This document shows, piece by piece, positions 17,248 to 26,284 of a stretch of DNA of 64,000 nt (position 1 is its first letter; each line of letters starts with the position of its first letter). The position numbers and the translations under genes are program-made. The notes beneath the pieces were generated by a model. That model saw only the letters and a program-made list of their open reading frames with translations. It ran no database searches and was not told where the DNA came from. This stretch comes from Acinetobacter defluvii (GTDB lineage Bacteria; Pseudomonadota; Gammaproteobacteria; Pseudomonadales; Moraxellaceae): assembly GCF_001704615.3 (NCBI RefSeq), contig NZ_CP029397.2, positions 558,001-622,000 of the forward strand, written 5' to 3'.

Positions 17248-17805
17248 TTATTCGTCTTTTTCGAGCTGAGGTGCTACATACAATTTTGCATGTTCAAGTT
17301 GTGAAATATCCATTTTAATATTTTCTGTAATTACAGCACTCTGCCCAAACATTCGTCCAAAAATGACACGACAAGAAAGTTCTTTAGGTAATGCTTTTAA
17401 TTGTTTAAAGTCATAGATACATTCTAGTTTGGATGCGTCATTTTCAGGGCAGATGGTAAATGAAACATCATATTTAAAATAATGATTTTCATAAATAATC
17501 GGATTGTCTTCGAATTCATTCGCAGCAAGAGAACCAGTCACTTCAAATTTGTCGTCGATTGGGCACTTGAAGTGGGCATAATGAAAACGATATTCATCAT
17601 AAATTTTATGTAATGGTTTTTCACTCAAAGCAGTTATATTAAACATGAGATAACCATGACGATTTAATTCGGGTATATTTTGTGGTGGTACAAACGTATA
17701 TTGAGGTTCAAGAATAACAGGGACTTGATATTCAGGCATTTTTTCACATCCAATGAATAATAATGCGAATAAGCTGACTACATATCGACTGCGCCCCTGT
17801 AACAT
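17248..17805 (-). CDS. Predicted lipoprotein
   Basis: The 185-residue protein has a lipoprotein signal peptide with lipobox LFIGC (Cys20). The mature part has four further cysteines, which could form disulphides in the periplasm. The start codon follows AGGAT and lies 12 bases after the stop codon of the START-like secreted protein, so the two are probably one operon. I recognise no characterised family. Confidence 0.78.
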   Translation of the reverse strand: MLQGRSRYVVSLFALLFIGCEKMPEYQVPVILEPQYTFVPPQNIPELNRHGYLMFNITALSEKPLHKIYDEYRFHYAHFKCPIDDKFEVTGSLAANEFEDNPIIYENHYFKYDVSFTICPENDASKLECIYDFKQLKALPKELSCRVIFGRMFGQSAVITENIKMDISQLEHAKLYVAPQLEKDE

Positions 17806-17817
17806 GTTTATTTGATC

Positions 17818-19122
17818 CTATGATTTGCTTTGCGCTTTAATTTTTTGAGTAAATACTGCATTTCCTCCCGTCGAAGGTAACATATCATGATAAGGCAAGC
17901 TGCGTGCAGCTCGTAGTAAAAAAGGCGCTTTTTCATCAACTTTTACCGCAGAAGTGACACGCATTAAAGTGCCTGAGTCTTGTGGATTCAATTGAACTTG
18001 TCCTTTTAAATAGCGTAAATCTCCGCCATTAGCAAAGAAGTTGTTTTCATTGTTCTTTGGAAAATTAAAATGCATTTTAAAGTCAAATGGGATGCTGACA
18101 ACACCAAGACCAATACTGACTTTAATGTCGGCATCTTGACCTTGTGCGGTGAGTGTAGAAGTTGTAATTTTCTTAATTTGACGTGGGAAAACACTTTGAT
18201 ATGCGGCAGGCTGTAACCATTTTTGTAGTTGTTGTGGTGACTCCTTAAATGCTTGATAAGTCGTCGTAAAACGTAGCATTTCTCGTCCATGTGTATAAGG
18301 GATGGTGGTTGGCATATTGACAATGCTTACAGGTTGTCCTGTGCTTTCACTTAAAGCATCAATTTTTTGAATCTGCGTTGTAGAAAATTTTGGTTCTGGT
18401 AACTGACCTGCAGCAAGTGCAATGGTGTTTTTAGTGCCAAAACGTTGTCTAAGTGATTCTAAAACAAAAGCGCCTGTACCTGTGGGAATGCCGAGTTTGG
18501 CTTCAGGAATCGCATTTAAAATCTGTTTAAATAAGAATCCTTTCGGCTGACTGGTGTCTCCCCATTGGGTTAAGGTGACCAGTGTTTTTTTATCACCCAG
18601 AGCAAACCATTCTAATTTACCTACTGCATAAGGCAGTGGCGCATCAATCACAATAGTTGAAATACTGTTAGTAGAGACTTGATGTTGCATCACTACATCT
18701 TCATTAAAATTCAGTACAGGAATAGGTGTAGGAATCGACACCCGATACTTCATTTGACTGACATTGCCTTTTTGTTCGAGTAGTTTGGCTGATTTTAAAG
18801 TGGGAAATAGTCCAACATATTGATTGTAATTGCCTAAGGTCTTTGCAACTTCTTGGCTGCTGACAGGCACAATAATCGCAGCTGAAGTAAAGCGAGCGGT
18901 TGGATTTGGGTTGGCTTTTAGGGTAGGTAAACTGGTTTTTGTGGCGATTTGTGGATAAATGAAAATATCGTCTTGCACGTAACTGGCAAGTTGTTGAGCG
19001 TTATTTTGAAAAGGTTTGAGACTGCTTGGAATATTGTCCGTCCATGTCACAATTTGAGCAAAACTGAATGAACTGGCAGTGAAGCAAACGAATGTACATA
19101 GAGTTTGATGAATCGCTTTCAT
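17818..19122 (-). CDS. Secreted protein with START-like region
   Basis: The 434-residue protein starts at the ATG at 19122, where AAGGAC lies 6 bases upstream and the signal peptide (ending ...SFSFA) begins; an in-frame ATG at 19149 adds nine residues. A segment of about residues 85-220 (VAKTLGNYNQYVGLFPTLKS and following) resembles SRPBCC/START-type lipid or hydrophobic-ligand binding domains, and a second similar module may follow near 275-420. It probably forms an operon with the downstream lipoprotein. Ligand and role are unknown. Confidence 0.7.
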   Translation of the reverse strand: MKAIHQTLCTFVCFTASSFSFAQIVTWTDNIPSSLKPFQNNAQQLASYVQDDIFIYPQIATKTSLPTLKANPNPTARFTSAAIIVPVSSQEVAKTLGNYNQYVGLFPTLKSAKLLEQKGNVSQMKYRVSIPTPIPVLNFNEDVVMQHQVSTNSISTIVIDAPLPYAVGKLEWFALGDKKTLVTLTQWGDTSQPKGFLFKQILNAIPEAKLGIPTGTGAFVLESLRQRFGTKNTIALAAGQLPEPKFSTTQIQKIDALSESTGQPVSIVNMPTTIPYTHGREMLRFTTTYQAFKESPQQLQKWLQPAAYQSVFPRQIKKITTSTLTAQGQDADIKVSIGLGVVSIPFDFKMHFNFPKNNENNFFANGGDLRYLKGQVQLNPQDSGTLMRVTSAVKVDEKAPFLLRAARSLPYHDMLPSTGGNAVFTQKIKAQSKS

Positions 19123-19294
19123 CTTTGTGTCCTTATTTTTGTATTCCATTTTTACATTTATGTTTTACATGAAAATGAAGGGTTTTGAATTGACCTAAAT
19201 TTTAAAATTAGGCAAGCAAATTATCATCAAAACTCGGTTGAATGCGGTTTCTAGTGTAATATCTTGGCATCGTTTAATTTTATATTGAAGCACT

Positions 19295-19795
19295 ATGTCA
19301 GACATTCAGCCTGCATTATCTGCACGTTATTATCTTAATTTAGAAGAATCACAAGATGGTTTTAAGCTCGCTGCTTTAGGTAAAAAACAAATTTCACGCT
19401 TTTTAACGCCCATCGTAAGTGTTGCGATCATCGGATATGGCTTTTACTTGGGTATGGAAACAGTGGGGCGTTATTATGTCTTTTTAGGTTTATTCTTTTT
19501 GCTTTTACAAGGTCTGACACGCTATTGGTTTTTACCGATGATGTTTAAACGCCAGTTTATTAAATATCAGTTTGGTAAAAGTGAGCAAGGTATTGAATTG
19601 TTTCAAGATCATGCCGAAATTTTTTCCAGTGGTCGCCCAAAGAAATCATTTCCATACAGTGATGTGCAGTATTTTCAAGAAGGCAAACTCACCTATATGA
19701 TCGAGTTAAAAAATCGCACGGTGATCATTGTGCCAAAACGTGCATTTGCTGATCCAGCCGATCAAAGCATATTTAAAAATACCTTTAAAAAATAA
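19295..19795 (+). CDS. YcxB-like membrane protein
   Basis: The 166-residue protein has two TM helices (about residues 37-73) and a C-terminal domain resembling the YcxB-like family (the IFSSGRPKKSFPYSDVQYFQE region, then VIIVPKRAF). The function of that family is unknown. It lies 33 bases before the FAH-family hydrolase and is probably co-transcribed with it. Confidence 0.75.
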   Translation: MSDIQPALSARYYLNLEESQDGFKLAALGKKQISRFLTPIVSVAIIGYGFYLGMETVGRYYVFLGLFFLLLQGLTRYWFLPMMFKRQFIKYQFGKSEQGIELFQDHAEIFSSGRPKKSFPYSDVQYFQEGKLTYMIELKNRTVIIVPKRAFADPADQSIFKNTFKK

Positions 19796-19828
19796 AGTCT
19801 TTTTAGCAAAAATGAGAAAGGGAAATTT

Positions 19829-20467
19829 ATGAGTATTCGTCCATCAAAAATTATCTGTGTTGGTCGTAGTTATGCAGATCACGCCAAAGAATTAGGCAAT
19901 GCGATTCCAGATCGTCCAGTATTATTTATTAAACCACCTAGTAGTTTAATTTCATTAGATGATGGAATTTCATGGAATACGACTTTAGGCAGTTTACATC
20001 ATGAATGCGAGCTAACTTTGCGTATTGATCACACTTTAAAAAATGAAACTGATCCTGAAAAAGCCGTTGCAGCGATTGGTGCGATTACTCTCGGTTTAGA
20101 TTTAACTTTGCGTGATCTGCAAGATGATTTAAAGAAAAAAGGGCAACCTTGGGAGCGTGCCAAAGCTTTTGATGGTGCATGTGTTCTGGCAGATTGGGTG
20201 GAAACTAGCGAAGTTAAAGCATGGGATGCTGTGACATTTGACTTCAAAGTAAATGGTGAATTACGTCAAAAAGGTGATACATCATTATTATTATTTAGCA
20301 TCGCAGATCTACTCTGTGATATGAGCCAAGTCTTTACTTTAGAGGTAGGGGATGTGGTTATGACGGGTACACCCGCAGGCGTGGGGGCATTGGCTTCAGG
20401 TGATCAATTGAGGATGACATTAAATGGTCAAACGCAAGATTTTGTTTGGCAAACTTTTGTAAAATAA
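19829..20467 (+). CDS. FAH-family hydrolase (acylpyruvase-like)
   Basis: The 212-residue protein is a small fumarylacetoacetate-hydrolase-family enzyme. The metal ligands fall in HHECELTLRI (about residues 52-61) and the Asp-containing GLDLTLRDLQ segment. The conserved AKAFDGAC and GDVVMTGTPAGVG motifs follow. Family members hydrolyse or decarboxylate beta-diketo acids such as acylpyruvates and oxaloacetate. The compact size is like E. coli YcgM. The ATG follows GAAAGGGAAA. The substrate is not given by the sequence. Confidence 0.88.
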   Translation: MSIRPSKIICVGRSYADHAKELGNAIPDRPVLFIKPPSSLISLDDGISWNTTLGSLHHECELTLRIDHTLKNETDPEKAVAAIGAITLGLDLTLRDLQDDLKKKGQPWERAKAFDGACVLADWVETSEVKAWDAVTFDFKVNGELRQKGDTSLLLFSIADLLCDMSQVFTLEVGDVVMTGTPAGVGALASGDQLRMTLNGQTQDFVWQTFVK

Positions 20468-20496
20468 AATTCAATTTCAATGAAGTAAATTCGTGT

Positions 20497-20536
20497 AAAA
20501 ATGGACACTCTGTAGCTGCAAAGTGTCCATTTTTTA
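20497..20536 (+). terminator. Terminator after FAH-family gene
   Basis: AAAATGGACACT and AGTGTCCATTTT form a 12-base stem around a GC-containing loop, followed by a T run. Confidence 0.92.
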
Positions 20537-20902
20537 TTTTTTGTTAAAACTAAATTTATGAATAATTTCAATAAATAGCAATAATTGTAACATTTTATTA
20601 TTTGTAATTTTGATAATCTATTTAGAAATTAATAACTATTTATGATATTGTGTTGAAACTTTGTGTGAGTTTTACTGTATTTTTAGAGGTTGCCAATACG
20701 TTTAAGACGTATTTATTTTTGATCTCTAAGTTCTCACATTTCTACGCATAAGCATTCTAATTTGAGAGATAGTTTCATCTAGAATTAAGGTTCTATTTTC
20801 TTATTTTTTAAATCTAAAGATGATTTTCATAGGATTTTATTTCTAGATGATTCATCTGTGTTAGGAGCTTTTTCAAAGAACTCAAAACTAATGGAGATAG
20901 CA
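20537..20902. other. Intergenic upstream of tmm
   Basis: There is no supported ORF in these 366 bases. A small hairpin with a T-rich tail (AATACGT / ACGTATT, 20695-20713) lies in the middle and might end a short transcript, but I see no promoter for one. The remainder is presumably the tmm promoter region. Confidence 0.4.
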
Positions 20903-22264
20903 ATGACGAGAATTGCAATTATTGGAGCTGGACCAAGTGGTATGGCTCAACTGAGAGCATTTCAATCGGCAAAGGCCAAAGGTCTACAAGTTCCAGAAAT
21001 TGTATGTTTCGAAAAACAAAACGATTGGGGCGGACTATGGAACTACACTTGGCGCACAGGTGTAGATCAACATGGTGAAGCGGTACATGGAAGTATGTAT
21101 CGTTATTTATGGTCAAATGGACCAAAAGAAGCATTAGAGTTCGCAGACTATACGTTTGATGAACATTTTAAAAAGCCAATCGCTTCATATCCACCGCGTG
21201 CCGTACTTTGGGATTATATTAAAGGGCGTGTTGAAAAAGCGGGTGTGAAAGATCAGGTTCGCTTTAATACTGCGGTACGTCATGTTGAATATGATCAAGG
21301 CATTGAAAAATTTACTGTTCAAGTGTGTGACCATACACAAGATCGAGTGTATTCAGAACAGTTTGACTATGTAGTGGTTGCTTCAGGACATTTCTCTACA
21401 CCGAAAGTCCCTGAATATGAAGGTTTTGATCAGTTTAATGGTCGCATCTTACATGCCCATGATTTCCGAGATGCTGTTGAATTTAAAGGTAAAACAGTAC
21501 TAATTGTCGGCAGTAGTTATTCTGCTGAAGACGTTGGTTCACAATGTTATAAATATGGCGCAAAGCAAATTTATAGTTGCTATCGTAGTCAACCGATGGG
21601 CTATAAATGGCCAAAAAACTGGTCTGAAAAGCAACACCTTCTAAAAGTGGATGAAAATACAGCCTATTTTGGTGATGGAAGTTCTGCCAAAATTGATGCG
21701 ATCATCTTGTGTACAGGTTATGTACACCATTTCCCTTATATGGCAGAAGATTTACGCCTTAAAACGCATAATTGCTTATACCCACAATCCTTATATCAAG
21801 GTGTGGTTTGGGAAAATAATCCAAAACTGTTCTATTTGGGCATGCAAGATCAATGGTACACCTTCAACATGTTCGATGCACAAGCTTGGTATGTACGTGA
21901 CATTATCATGGGAGAAATTGAATTACCTTCATCGGCGGATATGCAAGCACATTCTCAAATGTGGATCGCACGTGAAAGTAAGTTAAAAACGCCTGAACAA
22001 ATGGTGAAATTCCAAGGTGAATATATCAAGCAATTGATTGCAACCACTGATTATCCAAGTTTTGATATTGATGCTGTAAATGATATTTTTATGCAATGGA
22101 AAAAGCATAAAAAAGAAAGCATCATGAGCTTTAGAGATAAAACCTATCGTTCTGTCATGACTGGAAAAATGTCGAAACCACATCATACGCCGTGGTTATA
22201 TGCTTTAGATGACTCTTTAGAGGCATATCTTGAGAGTGAGAATCGAGAGCAGCAAGCGATGTAA
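20903..22264 (+). CDS. tmm: Trimethylamine monooxygenase (flavin-containing)
   Basis: The 453-residue protein fits bacterial trimethylamine monooxygenase, which oxidises TMA to TMAO with FAD and NADPH. The FAD motif GAGPSG is at residues 8-13, the flavin monooxygenase fingerprint is F-x-G-x3-H-x2-D-F ([11 protein letters not shown]), the NADPH motif is GSSYSAED, and long C-terminal blocks ([28 protein letters not shown]) match Tmm as I know it. The ATG at 20903 has GGAGA 5 bases upstream; in-frame starts at 20858 and 20891 lack one. No TMAO demethylase lies nearby. Indole or other amines are possible substrates. Confidence 0.85.
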   Translation: MTRIAIIGAGPSGMAQLRAFQSAKAKGLQVPEIVCFEKQNDWGGLWNYTWRTGVDQHGEAVHGSMYRYLWSNGPKEALEFADYTFDEHFKKPIASYPPRAVLWDYIKGRVEKAGVKDQVRFNTAVRHVEYDQGIEKFTVQVCDHTQDRVYSEQFDYVVVASGHFSTPKVPEYEGFDQFNGRILHAHDFRDAVEFKGKTVLIVGSSYSAEDVGSQCYKYGAKQIYSCYRSQPMGYKWPKNWSEKQHLLKVDENTAYFGDGSSAKIDAIILCTGYVHHFPYMAEDLRLKTHNCLYPQSLYQGVVWENNPKLFYLGMQDQWYTFNMFDAQAWYVRDIIMGEIELPSSADMQAHSQMWIARESKLKTPEQMVKFQGEYIKQLIATTDYPSFDIDAVNDIFMQWKKHKKESIMSFRDKTYRSVMTGKMSKPHHTPWLYALDDSLEAYLESENREQQAM

Positions 22265-22333
22265 TTTTAAGTCAATCATGTAAAAGCGCGATTTATAATG
22301 ATAAGTCGCTAAATAAAATATTGATCAATATTT

Positions 22334-22366
22334 TAAAAAGAGCTGTCAAATAACAGCTCTTTTTAA
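22334..22366. terminator. Bidirectional terminator
   Basis: A 12-base stem (AAAAAGAGCTGT / ACAGCTCTTTTT) lies between the convergent tmm and AraC-family genes. Confidence 0.92.
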
Positions 22367-22381
22367 AATCAAAAATATAAT

Positions 22382-23179
22382 TTAACAGTTCAATGATTTA
22401 CGAAACTGATCGGGCGTGATCTCCATCCAGCGTTTAAACATGGCAATAAAAGCAGATGCATTGGCATAGCCCGAATCAAGGGCAATATTTTCCACGGTTT
22501 TGCCTTCACTCAACATGCTCATTGCTTTCATCACTTTTAAACGTTGTCGCCATTCATTTAAAGACATCCCCAGTTGTTTTTGGGCTAAACGTGCCAAAGT
22601 CCGCTCAGTAGTATTGATCTGTTGGGCAAGTTCAGACAAAGCACTTTGATCAGCAGGATTTTCATATAAATAATTTAAAATCTGTTTTAGGTTTGGATGA
22701 TTTGTATGGGGTAAATAACTAGGAACGTATTGGGCGTACTGTAATTGATCAAGTAATACGTGTAATAGGCGCAGATGTTCAGTTGTATTCTTTATAGGAT
22801 GTTGTTTTAAATGTAATAAAATCGCACTCACCAAAGGTGAGGTCAGTAAAATCCCAGCTTGTTGTGGCAGTTGCTGACACAAAGATGCATGAATATACAA
22901 AGTTGCATGAGAAACTGAGGTTCGATTTAGTCCACTGTGATGTAAATTTGGTGGTAACCACAGACCATAAGGTGGAGGCGTAAGATAATTAACTTGGTTA
23001 ATATTTACTTCCATTACACCGTTAAAAGCATAGACAAACTCTCCCCAAGCGTGCCGATGTACAGGATAAACCGACAAAGCAGGATCATCCCGAAAATCAA
23101 TCCAAAGTGGTGCTTGGATGTCATCATTGGTCAGTAATCGAGTGTAATCTTCAAGGCGTTGGACTTTTTTATTGCGCAT
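22382..23179 (-). CDS. AraC-family regulator (NimR-like)
   Basis: The 265-residue regulator has an N-terminal cupin-like sensor (HRHAWGEFVYAFNG near residues 41-54) and a C-terminal double helix-turn-helix (about 165-262) with the family ending GYANASAFIAMFKRW. Its N-terminal shape resembles regulators such as NimR, which control adjacent efflux genes. Directly divergent from it lies only the decayed start of an EamA-type transporter, so its natural target has apparently been lost. Inducer unknown. Confidence 0.88.
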   Translation of the reverse strand: MRNKKVQRLEDYTRLLTNDDIQAPLWIDFRDDPALSVYPVHRHAWGEFVYAFNGVMEVNINQVNYLTPPPYGLWLPPNLHHSGLNRTSVSHATLYIHASLCQQLPQQAGILLTSPLVSAILLHLKQHPIKNTTEHLRLLHVLLDQLQYAQYVPSYLPHTNHPNLKQILNYLYENPADQSALSELAQQINTTERTLARLAQKQLGMSLNEWRQRLKVMKAMSMLSEGKTVENIALDSGYANASAFIAMFKRWMEITPDQFRKSLNC

Positions 23180-23288
23180 TTTAAAACTGCCTGAAATACA
23201 AGATAAGTTGTCTGTTTTTAAGTATATCCTATAAAAAAGACAAGATTATAGTCATGACATTCTTTCTATGAAGATCAATCTTATGTAA

Positions 23289-23486
23289 ATGCATCAAGCA
23301 GTTGATGTTAGAGCATCAGGACTTATGCGAGTGTGATGTATGAGTTGGGGGTTGCAACAAGGGGTATTGAAAGTTGCAGTCGTCGATATCACAGCGATCA
23401 TGTAAATTGCTATTCAATGTGGACTTTCTGCATTGATGGTGTATCCATTGATCGAAGCTTCCACAAGGGATTACTTTATTTTCTAA
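23289..23486 (+). pseudogene. EamA/DMT transporter remnant
   Basis: From an ATG at 23289, one frame reads through 65 codons that resemble the N-terminus of EamA-family drug/metabolite transporters (MHQAVDVRASGLM, SWGLQQGVLKVAVVDI, IAIQCGLSALMVYPLI). It is broken by TGA after residue 15 and by TAA where a glutamine codon is expected (IM*IAIQ), and then stops. The remaining 220 or so residues of a normal transporter are missing. It is divergent from the AraC-family gene, a typical regulator-transporter pairing. Identification is by eye from a short stretch. Confidence 0.65.
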
Positions 23487-23525
23487 GGCTCTAGACTAGC
23501 AAAAGCGTTATGTTCCTCTAGAGCC
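23487..23525. repeat. Inverted repeat after transporter remnant
   Basis: GGCTCTAGA (23487-23495) and TCTAGAGCC (23517-23525) are perfect arms around 21 bases. It directly follows the end of the EamA remnant. It has no good T run, so it may be a worn terminator or a deletion scar. Confidence 0.5.
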
Positions 23526-23567
23526 AAAATAATTTTGCATTTTTATAAATAATAGATGCAGAAATGA

Positions 23568-24812
23568 TCATTTACTTTCTAAAATTGTCGAAAGTGGAAT
23601 AGACAGTTTCGCTGCCAAATATTCATCAGACTCAATTAAAGCAGGACCGATGCGTTGCATCCAAACATCATCAGGATGAATGTTACCCACATCCTTACGA
23701 CGAGGCAGTGGATAAGGCAAAGCTGTATAGAATGTCCAAAAATCAATCGTATCTAAATTTCGGGCAAGTACATATTCGTTATTGTCTGTACGGGTGACTA
23801 AATTTAACTTTTCTAACATCACCACGTAAGCAGGCCAACGCCCAATTTCCCCACGACCTAAAATTTTTAATACTTCAGCATCCGTCACTACTTTGCCTGT
23901 TTTTTGTTTTTGATAAAATAACTCTAAAACATCCAATAGCATCAAAATAGGATGACGAGTTTGAGTTTTACCTGTATAGAAGGCAGTAAGTGCATAACTA
24001 ATCTCTACCCCAAGCAAGACAATATTCCATGACATAAAAATCCATAACAGGAAAATTGGTACTGCTGCGAAAGCGCCATACACGATGGTATAACTGGTGA
24101 AGTTGGTCATGATAAAACCAAAGAGATTTTTAAGCAGTTCAAAAACAATGGCACTAAATAAACCCGAAATTGCTGCTGCTTTAATCGGTACACTGCGGTT
24201 TGGAATTGTCCAATATAAAATGAAAAAGCCAATCACTGTTAAGGCAAAAGAAATCACCCACAATAAAGCTGTACCATCGACTTGGTAGCCTGCAAAGTTA
24301 TTGCTTAACACATTCATAGATGCGAGTGTTGAAGAAATAACAAAAGCACTCCCCAGTAAAATTGGACCTAAAGAAATAATCGTCCAATAACGCATAAAAC
24401 CAACAATACCATTACGGGTTTCTTGTACTCGCCAAATGCGATTAAATACAGTTTCGATACTGGTCAACATCATCACTGTGGTGATGAATAGAAAAAGTAC
24501 CCCGATCACAGTTAAATTGCTTGAATTTTGCGTAAAGACATTAAAGGCTTTGTCAAAGGCAATACTGGTTTTAGGCAAAAAATTACTATAGATCATTTGT
24601 TGTAATTGTTGTCGGGCAGGCTCAAGCGCTTTAATGGATGAAATGATCACCAAAAATACCGTAAGCATGGGTACAACTGCAAATAGTGTGGTATAGGTTA
24701 AAGAGCCCGCTTGATCACGACAACGATCTGCTTCAAATCGCTTAATGACAAACAAAATAAACTGAAACCAAGTTTTGTCATAAAAGGGAAGCTTTTTCAG
24801 TAAATCCATCAT
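23568..24812 (-). CDS. YihY/UPF0761-family inner membrane protein
   Basis: The 414-residue protein has the YihY domain (about residues 20-285) with six TM helices, DRCRDQAGSLTYTTLFAVVP at the start of the first helix and the WTIPNRSVP segment. A soluble C-terminal domain of about 130 residues resembles a winged helix. Family members were once called RNase BN, but that activity belongs to another gene; their real function is unknown. The ATG is 116 bases from the divergent wrbA start. Confidence 0.88.
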   Translation of the reverse strand: MMDLLKKLPFYDKTWFQFILFVIKRFEADRCRDQAGSLTYTTLFAVVPMLTVFLVIISSIKALEPARQQLQQMIYSNFLPKTSIAFDKAFNVFTQNSSNLTVIGVLFLFITTVMMLTSIETVFNRIWRVQETRNGIVGFMRYWTIISLGPILLGSAFVISSTLASMNVLSNNFAGYQVDGTALLWVISFALTVIGFFILYWTIPNRSVPIKAAAISGLFSAIVFELLKNLFGFIMTNFTSYTIVYGAFAAVPIFLLWIFMSWNIVLLGVEISYALTAFYTGKTQTRHPILMLLDVLELFYQKQKTGKVVTDAEVLKILGRGEIGRWPAYVVMLEKLNLVTRTDNNEYVLARNLDTIDFWTFYTALPYPLPRRKDVGNIHPDDVWMQRIGPALIESDEYLAAKLSIPLSTILESK

Positions 24813-24927
24813 ATTTGATCTGTCTCAATTTATTTTCATCATGTTTATTCAGCTTTAGTGTTACAGCTTAACCAAAAACACAGCAAAATACCGTATAGTT
24901 TTCTTTTTCACTTGTTTAAAAAAGATT

Positions 24928-25521
24928 ATGCAAGCATATGTTTTAGTTCTGTATTACAGCAAATATGGTTCGACCAAAGAAATGGCGCATTTGATTGCAA
25001 ATGGGATTGAAGCCACAGGTGTTGCTGTAAAAATCCGTACTGTGCCAAATTTATCTCCTGTCGTGACAGAAGCACAAGCCAGTATTCCTGAAGAAGGGGA
25101 TATTTACTGTACTTTAGAGGATTTACAGCATTGTGCTGGTTTAGCGTTAGGCTCACCGACGCGTTTTGGCAATATGGCTTCTGAAATGAAATACTTTTGG
25201 GATCAAACTACAAGTTTATGGCTCAATGGAGCTTTGCATAATAAACCTGCCTGTGTATTTACTTCATCAGGCTCGATGCATGGTGGGCAAGAAAGCACTT
25301 TACTGACTATGCTCCCTCCATTGTTTCATCATGGCATGATGATTATGGGGTTAACCAATGCTGAGCCAGCATTATCCAACACCAAGTCAGGTGGAACGCC
25401 GTATGGTGCGAGTCATGTTAGTGGTCCACGTCATGATTTAGGTTTGAGCCAAGATGAAAAAGTGTTGTGTGAAATACAGGGTAAACGTTTAGGTGAAATT
25501 GTAAAAAAGCTGAGTGTCTAA
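24928..25521 (+). CDS. wrbA: NAD(P)H:quinone oxidoreductase, WrbA-like
   Basis: The 197-residue flavodoxin-like protein has the N-terminal FMN-binding loop YSKYGSTKEMA and the WrbA motif GSPTRFGNM near residues 73-81, with FTSSGSMHGGQE following. WrbA enzymes carry FMN and reduce quinones by two electrons, limiting redox cycling. Size matches the family. It stands alone, divergent from the YihY gene. Confidence 0.9.
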   Translation: MQAYVLVLYYSKYGSTKEMAHLIANGIEATGVAVKIRTVPNLSPVVTEAQASIPEEGDIYCTLEDLQHCAGLALGSPTRFGNMASEMKYFWDQTTSLWLNGALHNKPACVFTSSGSMHGGQESTLLTMLPPLFHHGMMIMGLTNAEPALSNTKSGGTPYGASHVSGPRHDLGLSQDEKVLCEIQGKRLGEIVKKLSV

Positions 25522-25598
25522 TATAGATTAGAATTTTAGTTGTTTCTTGCAATTCATTGAAGTTTTACAAGAGCAATAAAGATTTACTACCATGATCT

Positions 25599-25626
25599 AG
25601 GAAGTGAGGCAAATCCCTCACTTCCT
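25599..25626. repeat. Inverted repeat between convergent genes
   Basis: AGGAAGTGAGG and CCTCACTTCCT are perfect 11-base arms around six bases between wrbA and the convergent zinc-ribbon gene. It probably acts as a terminator, though the T tracts are weak. Confidence 0.55.
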
Positions 25627-25667
25627 AAATTTAAACTGTATTGTATAAATATGTATTTTTAGACAGA

Positions 25668-26051
25668 TTATTTTTGTGTATCTGCATTGAGTTGGATATT
25701 AAAGCGATGTTTACATTTTTTACATTGGTAATCTAAATAGATATTTTGATCAACCACGATCCCCGCTTTTTTACCAAAACGATGTCCTAAAAAGCCACCT
25801 GTAATGCCTACGCTGATCGCGCCAACAAAAGTACCAATGGTACCCCCCATAATCACGCCTAGTGGACCAGCCACAGTACCAATCGCAGTACCAATAGATG
25901 CACCAGATGCAGCGCCACCAACAGTACCTGCCGCGGCACCAGCCGAGCTTAACAGCACGCCACCTGCTTTTTGTAAGAGTTGTTCATGGTTGCGTTTTTC
26001 AATCTCATTTGAACCACATTTTGGGCAAGTTATAACAGTTTCATCAGTCAT
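25668..26051 (-). CDS. Zinc-ribbon/glycine-zipper protein
   Basis: The 127-residue protein has a CPKCGS knuckle at residues 9-12, then a Gly/Ala-rich stretch of about 70 residues with GxxxG spacing (glycine zipper) long enough for two helical membrane passes, then a second CKKC knuckle near residues 112-115. The two cysteine pairs flank the zipper and could form one zinc site if both ends face the same side. I start it at ATG 26051 (MTDETV); an ATG at 26081 with a nearby AAGG is also possible. Function unknown. Confidence 0.72.
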   Translation of the reverse strand: MTDETVITCPKCGSNEIEKRNHEQLLQKAGGVLLSSAGAAAGTVGGAASGASIGTAIGTVAGPLGVIMGGTIGTFVGAISVGITGGFLGHRFGKKAGIVVDQNIYLDYQCKKCKHRFNIQLNADTQK

Positions 26052-26122
26052 TGAATGGTACTCGTATCGGACAACGTCCATTTGCCTTCATCATATTATA
26101 CTTGAACAATAATTCTTTTCAG

Positions 26123-26154
26123 CATCGAATTGAAATGAGTATTTCAATTCGATG
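26123..26154. repeat. Perfect 14-base inverted repeat
   Basis: CATCGAATTGAAAT and ATTTCAATTCGATG pair over GAGT. It lies downstream of tesB and upstream of the zinc-ribbon gene, both on the minus strand. It lacks a T tract, so a terminator role is uncertain; operator or small-element origin are alternatives. Confidence 0.6.
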
Positions 26155-26284
26155 ACATTTTGATTGTAGCTGAATTAAAGCGATGTTTTTGCTAATTCAT
26201 GTAAACATTAAGGATAGAAAATGAATGATTTTAATTGTTTGATGCATTTTAAGATCACCTGTATGTTTATTGAAATATTATCCC

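Noticed and set aside
20695..20713. Possible small RNA ending at a hairpin with T-rich tail
   Set aside because: No promoter could be placed upstream, and such weak hairpins are frequent in AT-rich DNA.
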